In this document: positions 6,372 to 6,972 of the stretch, piece after piece
How the letters are laid out: every line of letters begins with the position of its first letter
Numbering within the stretch: position 1 is the first letter of the stretch
Assembly: GCA_945971355.1 (NCBI GenBank)
Contig: CAMFPD010000118.1
Coordinates: forward strand, 1-6,972
Source: an uncultured Lachnobacterium sp.
GTDB lineage: Bacteria > Bacillota > Clostridia > Lachnospirales > Lachnospiraceae
DNA: 6,972 nucleotides
Direction: 5' to 3'
The notes under the pieces: model-generated
The model's input: only the letters and a program-made list of their open reading frames with translations
The model's database searches: none
Told to the model about the DNA's origin: nothing
Made by a program: the position numbers and the translations under genes

Positions 6372-6815
6372 TCAGGACAGGGCTAAGCTGCTGTTATGAT
6401 ATTTGCCAGATTCAGTGACGTCCTCGCCGAACCAATCAGGAGCAGTGAAGCTGTTGGCATCATCCACAGAATCAAATTCGACTTCAACGAGAATAAGAGG
6501 TGCCAGGTCACCTTCAAAAATATCAAGTTCCGCTGTCAGGTTCTCATCAAGAGGAATCAGATAGCGGGATTTTTCTATTAATCGACCATCCACCTTTGGA
6601 AGCATATGCTCGTAGCCTTCTTGTGAAAGAGGAAGATTGTACTCTTCCCTAACCATAAGACCTTTGCCCTTATAAGTGAGATAATATTCGTCGTCAGATT
6701 TTCTGATTCTCACAACAGGATTAGTACATAAATATCCCTGAGCAATTTTTTTACATTTGTATTTATCTAAGTCAGAGGGAATGCTTTTGACCAGATATTT
6801 TCTTTCGATTTCCAT
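6372..6815 (-). CDS. CYTH domain protein (triphosphate tunnel metalloenzyme family)
   Basis: 147 residues. CYTH/TTM proteins bind triphosphate groups and divalent metal in a beta-barrel tunnel; bacterial members act mainly as inorganic triphosphatases, others as thiamine triphosphatase or class IV adenylate cyclase. Visible: the ExExK signature at E2-I-E4-R-K6, VRIRK (35-39), LTYKGKG (46-52), REE (56-58), KSRYLIP (82-88), AELDIFEGDLAPL (95-107), the paired acidic VEVEF (110-114), and the C-terminal DWFGEDVT followed by YHNSSLA. All tunnel elements seem present, so it should be active; tripolyphosphatase is the best guess, the substrate is not proven. Start: ATG 6815 with AGGTGG 9 bases upstream. 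TTG 6821 would add two residues but leaves only 3 bases of spacing. Alone on its strand and convergent with the DUF1653 gene. Confidence 0.92.
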   Translation of the reverse strand: MEIERKYLVKSIPSDLDKYKCKKIAQGYLCTNPVVRIRKSDDEYYLTYKGKGLMVREEYNLPLSQEGYEHMLPKVDGRLIEKSRYLIPLDENLTAELDIFEGDLAPLILVEVEFDSVDDANSFTAPDWFGEDVTESGKYHNSSLALS

Positions 6816-6824
6816 TTGCAAAAT

Positions 6825-6831
6825 CCACCTT
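6825..6831 (-). promoter_or_regulatory. Ribosome binding site of the CYTH gene
   Basis: AAGGTGG on the - strand lies 9 bases before ATG 6815, deciding that start over TTG 6821. Confidence 0.75.
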
Positions 6832-6844
6832 TTCTAAAAAATAT

Positions 6845-6850
6845 GTTATA
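6845..6850 (-). promoter_or_regulatory. Possible -10 element of the CYTH gene promoter
   Basis: TATAAC on the - strand lies about 30 bases before the CYTH start in an AT-rich stretch. No good -35 hexamer is found 16-18 bases upstream (AACAAA at 17), so this is tentative. Confidence 0.3.
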
Positions 6851-6890
6851 ATTACTCAAACGTTGCATTTGTTAATTTGTAGCGTAACGA

Positions 6891-6972
6891 TATCCGCTGT
6901 GAGCGTTTTATTTTTGGGGGGGCAAGACTACCAGCGGGGCGAGACTGCTTCCGTGGAGTAAAGCCTTAGAGT
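6891..6972. other. Non-coding G-rich contig tail, possible repeat edge
   Basis: From about 6912 the sequence switches from AT-rich to a run of T then seven G (6916-6922) followed by GC-richer DNA containing near-copies CAAGACTA (6923-6930) and CGAGACTG (6940-6947). No convincing gene start, RNA gene or adapter is seen. Composition unlike the rest, at a contig end, suggests a dispersed repeat where assembly stopped; this is inference. Confidence 0.35.

Noticed and set aside
6364..6408. Hairpin TGGCAAA / TTTGCCA as a terminator between the convergent genes
   Set aside because: Stem is only 7 bases with a 31-base loop, no T-run, and it extends into the CYTH coding region.
6396..6581. Plus-strand 61-residue open frame
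   Set aside because: Lies antisense within the CYTH gene, which has all its family motifs.

Overview
The window reads as a complete short draft-genome or metagenome contig from a low-GC Firmicute, most likely of the family Lachnospiraceae. Pointers to this are AT-rich DNA, strong AGGAG/AGGGGG ribosome binding sites, GTG and TTG starts, and oligopeptide-transporter ATPases with Firmicutes-type C-termini. The family assignment is inference from protein resemblance. The first 45 bases are not biological: they are the end of an Illumina P7 oligo, an i7 index and the Nextera/Tn5 transposase adapter. Genomic sequence therefore begins at base 46, inside a gene.

Bases 46-4127 hold the 3' part of a tightly packed oligopeptide (Opp/Dpp/Ami-type) ABC transporter operon on the + strand. 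It contains a 5'-truncated OppD-like ATPase carrying a very large charged helical insertion, then an OppF-like ATPase with an extra C-terminal membrane module. One base after that comes a TTG-started, membrane-anchored exported protein whose pattern resembles a degenerate ApbE (FAD:protein FMN transferase) fold. The permeases OppB/OppC and the binding protein OppA are expected upstream but lie outside the contig. The two ATPases should form a heterodimer powering peptide uptake.

Bases 4128-6353 carry looser, accessory-type genes on the same strand: a helical soluble protein of unknown function (4221-4874), a small protein with an N-terminal membrane helix and a low-complexity tail (4982-5566), a 33-codon remnant resembling the C-terminus of a ParE/RelE toxin (5566-5667, missed by length cut-offs), and a DUF1653 protein whose correct start is 5694. 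No strong terminator is visible between these genes.

On the - strand a CYTH-domain (triphosphate tunnel metalloenzyme) protein runs convergently (6815 to 6372). The contig ends in a G-rich non-coding tail that may be part of a repeat which broke the assembly. The most unusual biology is the remodelling of the Opp ATPases (NBD insertion, membrane-tailed OppF, ApbE-like partner). I do not see a defence island, CRISPR array, tRNA, rRNA or intact mobile element.
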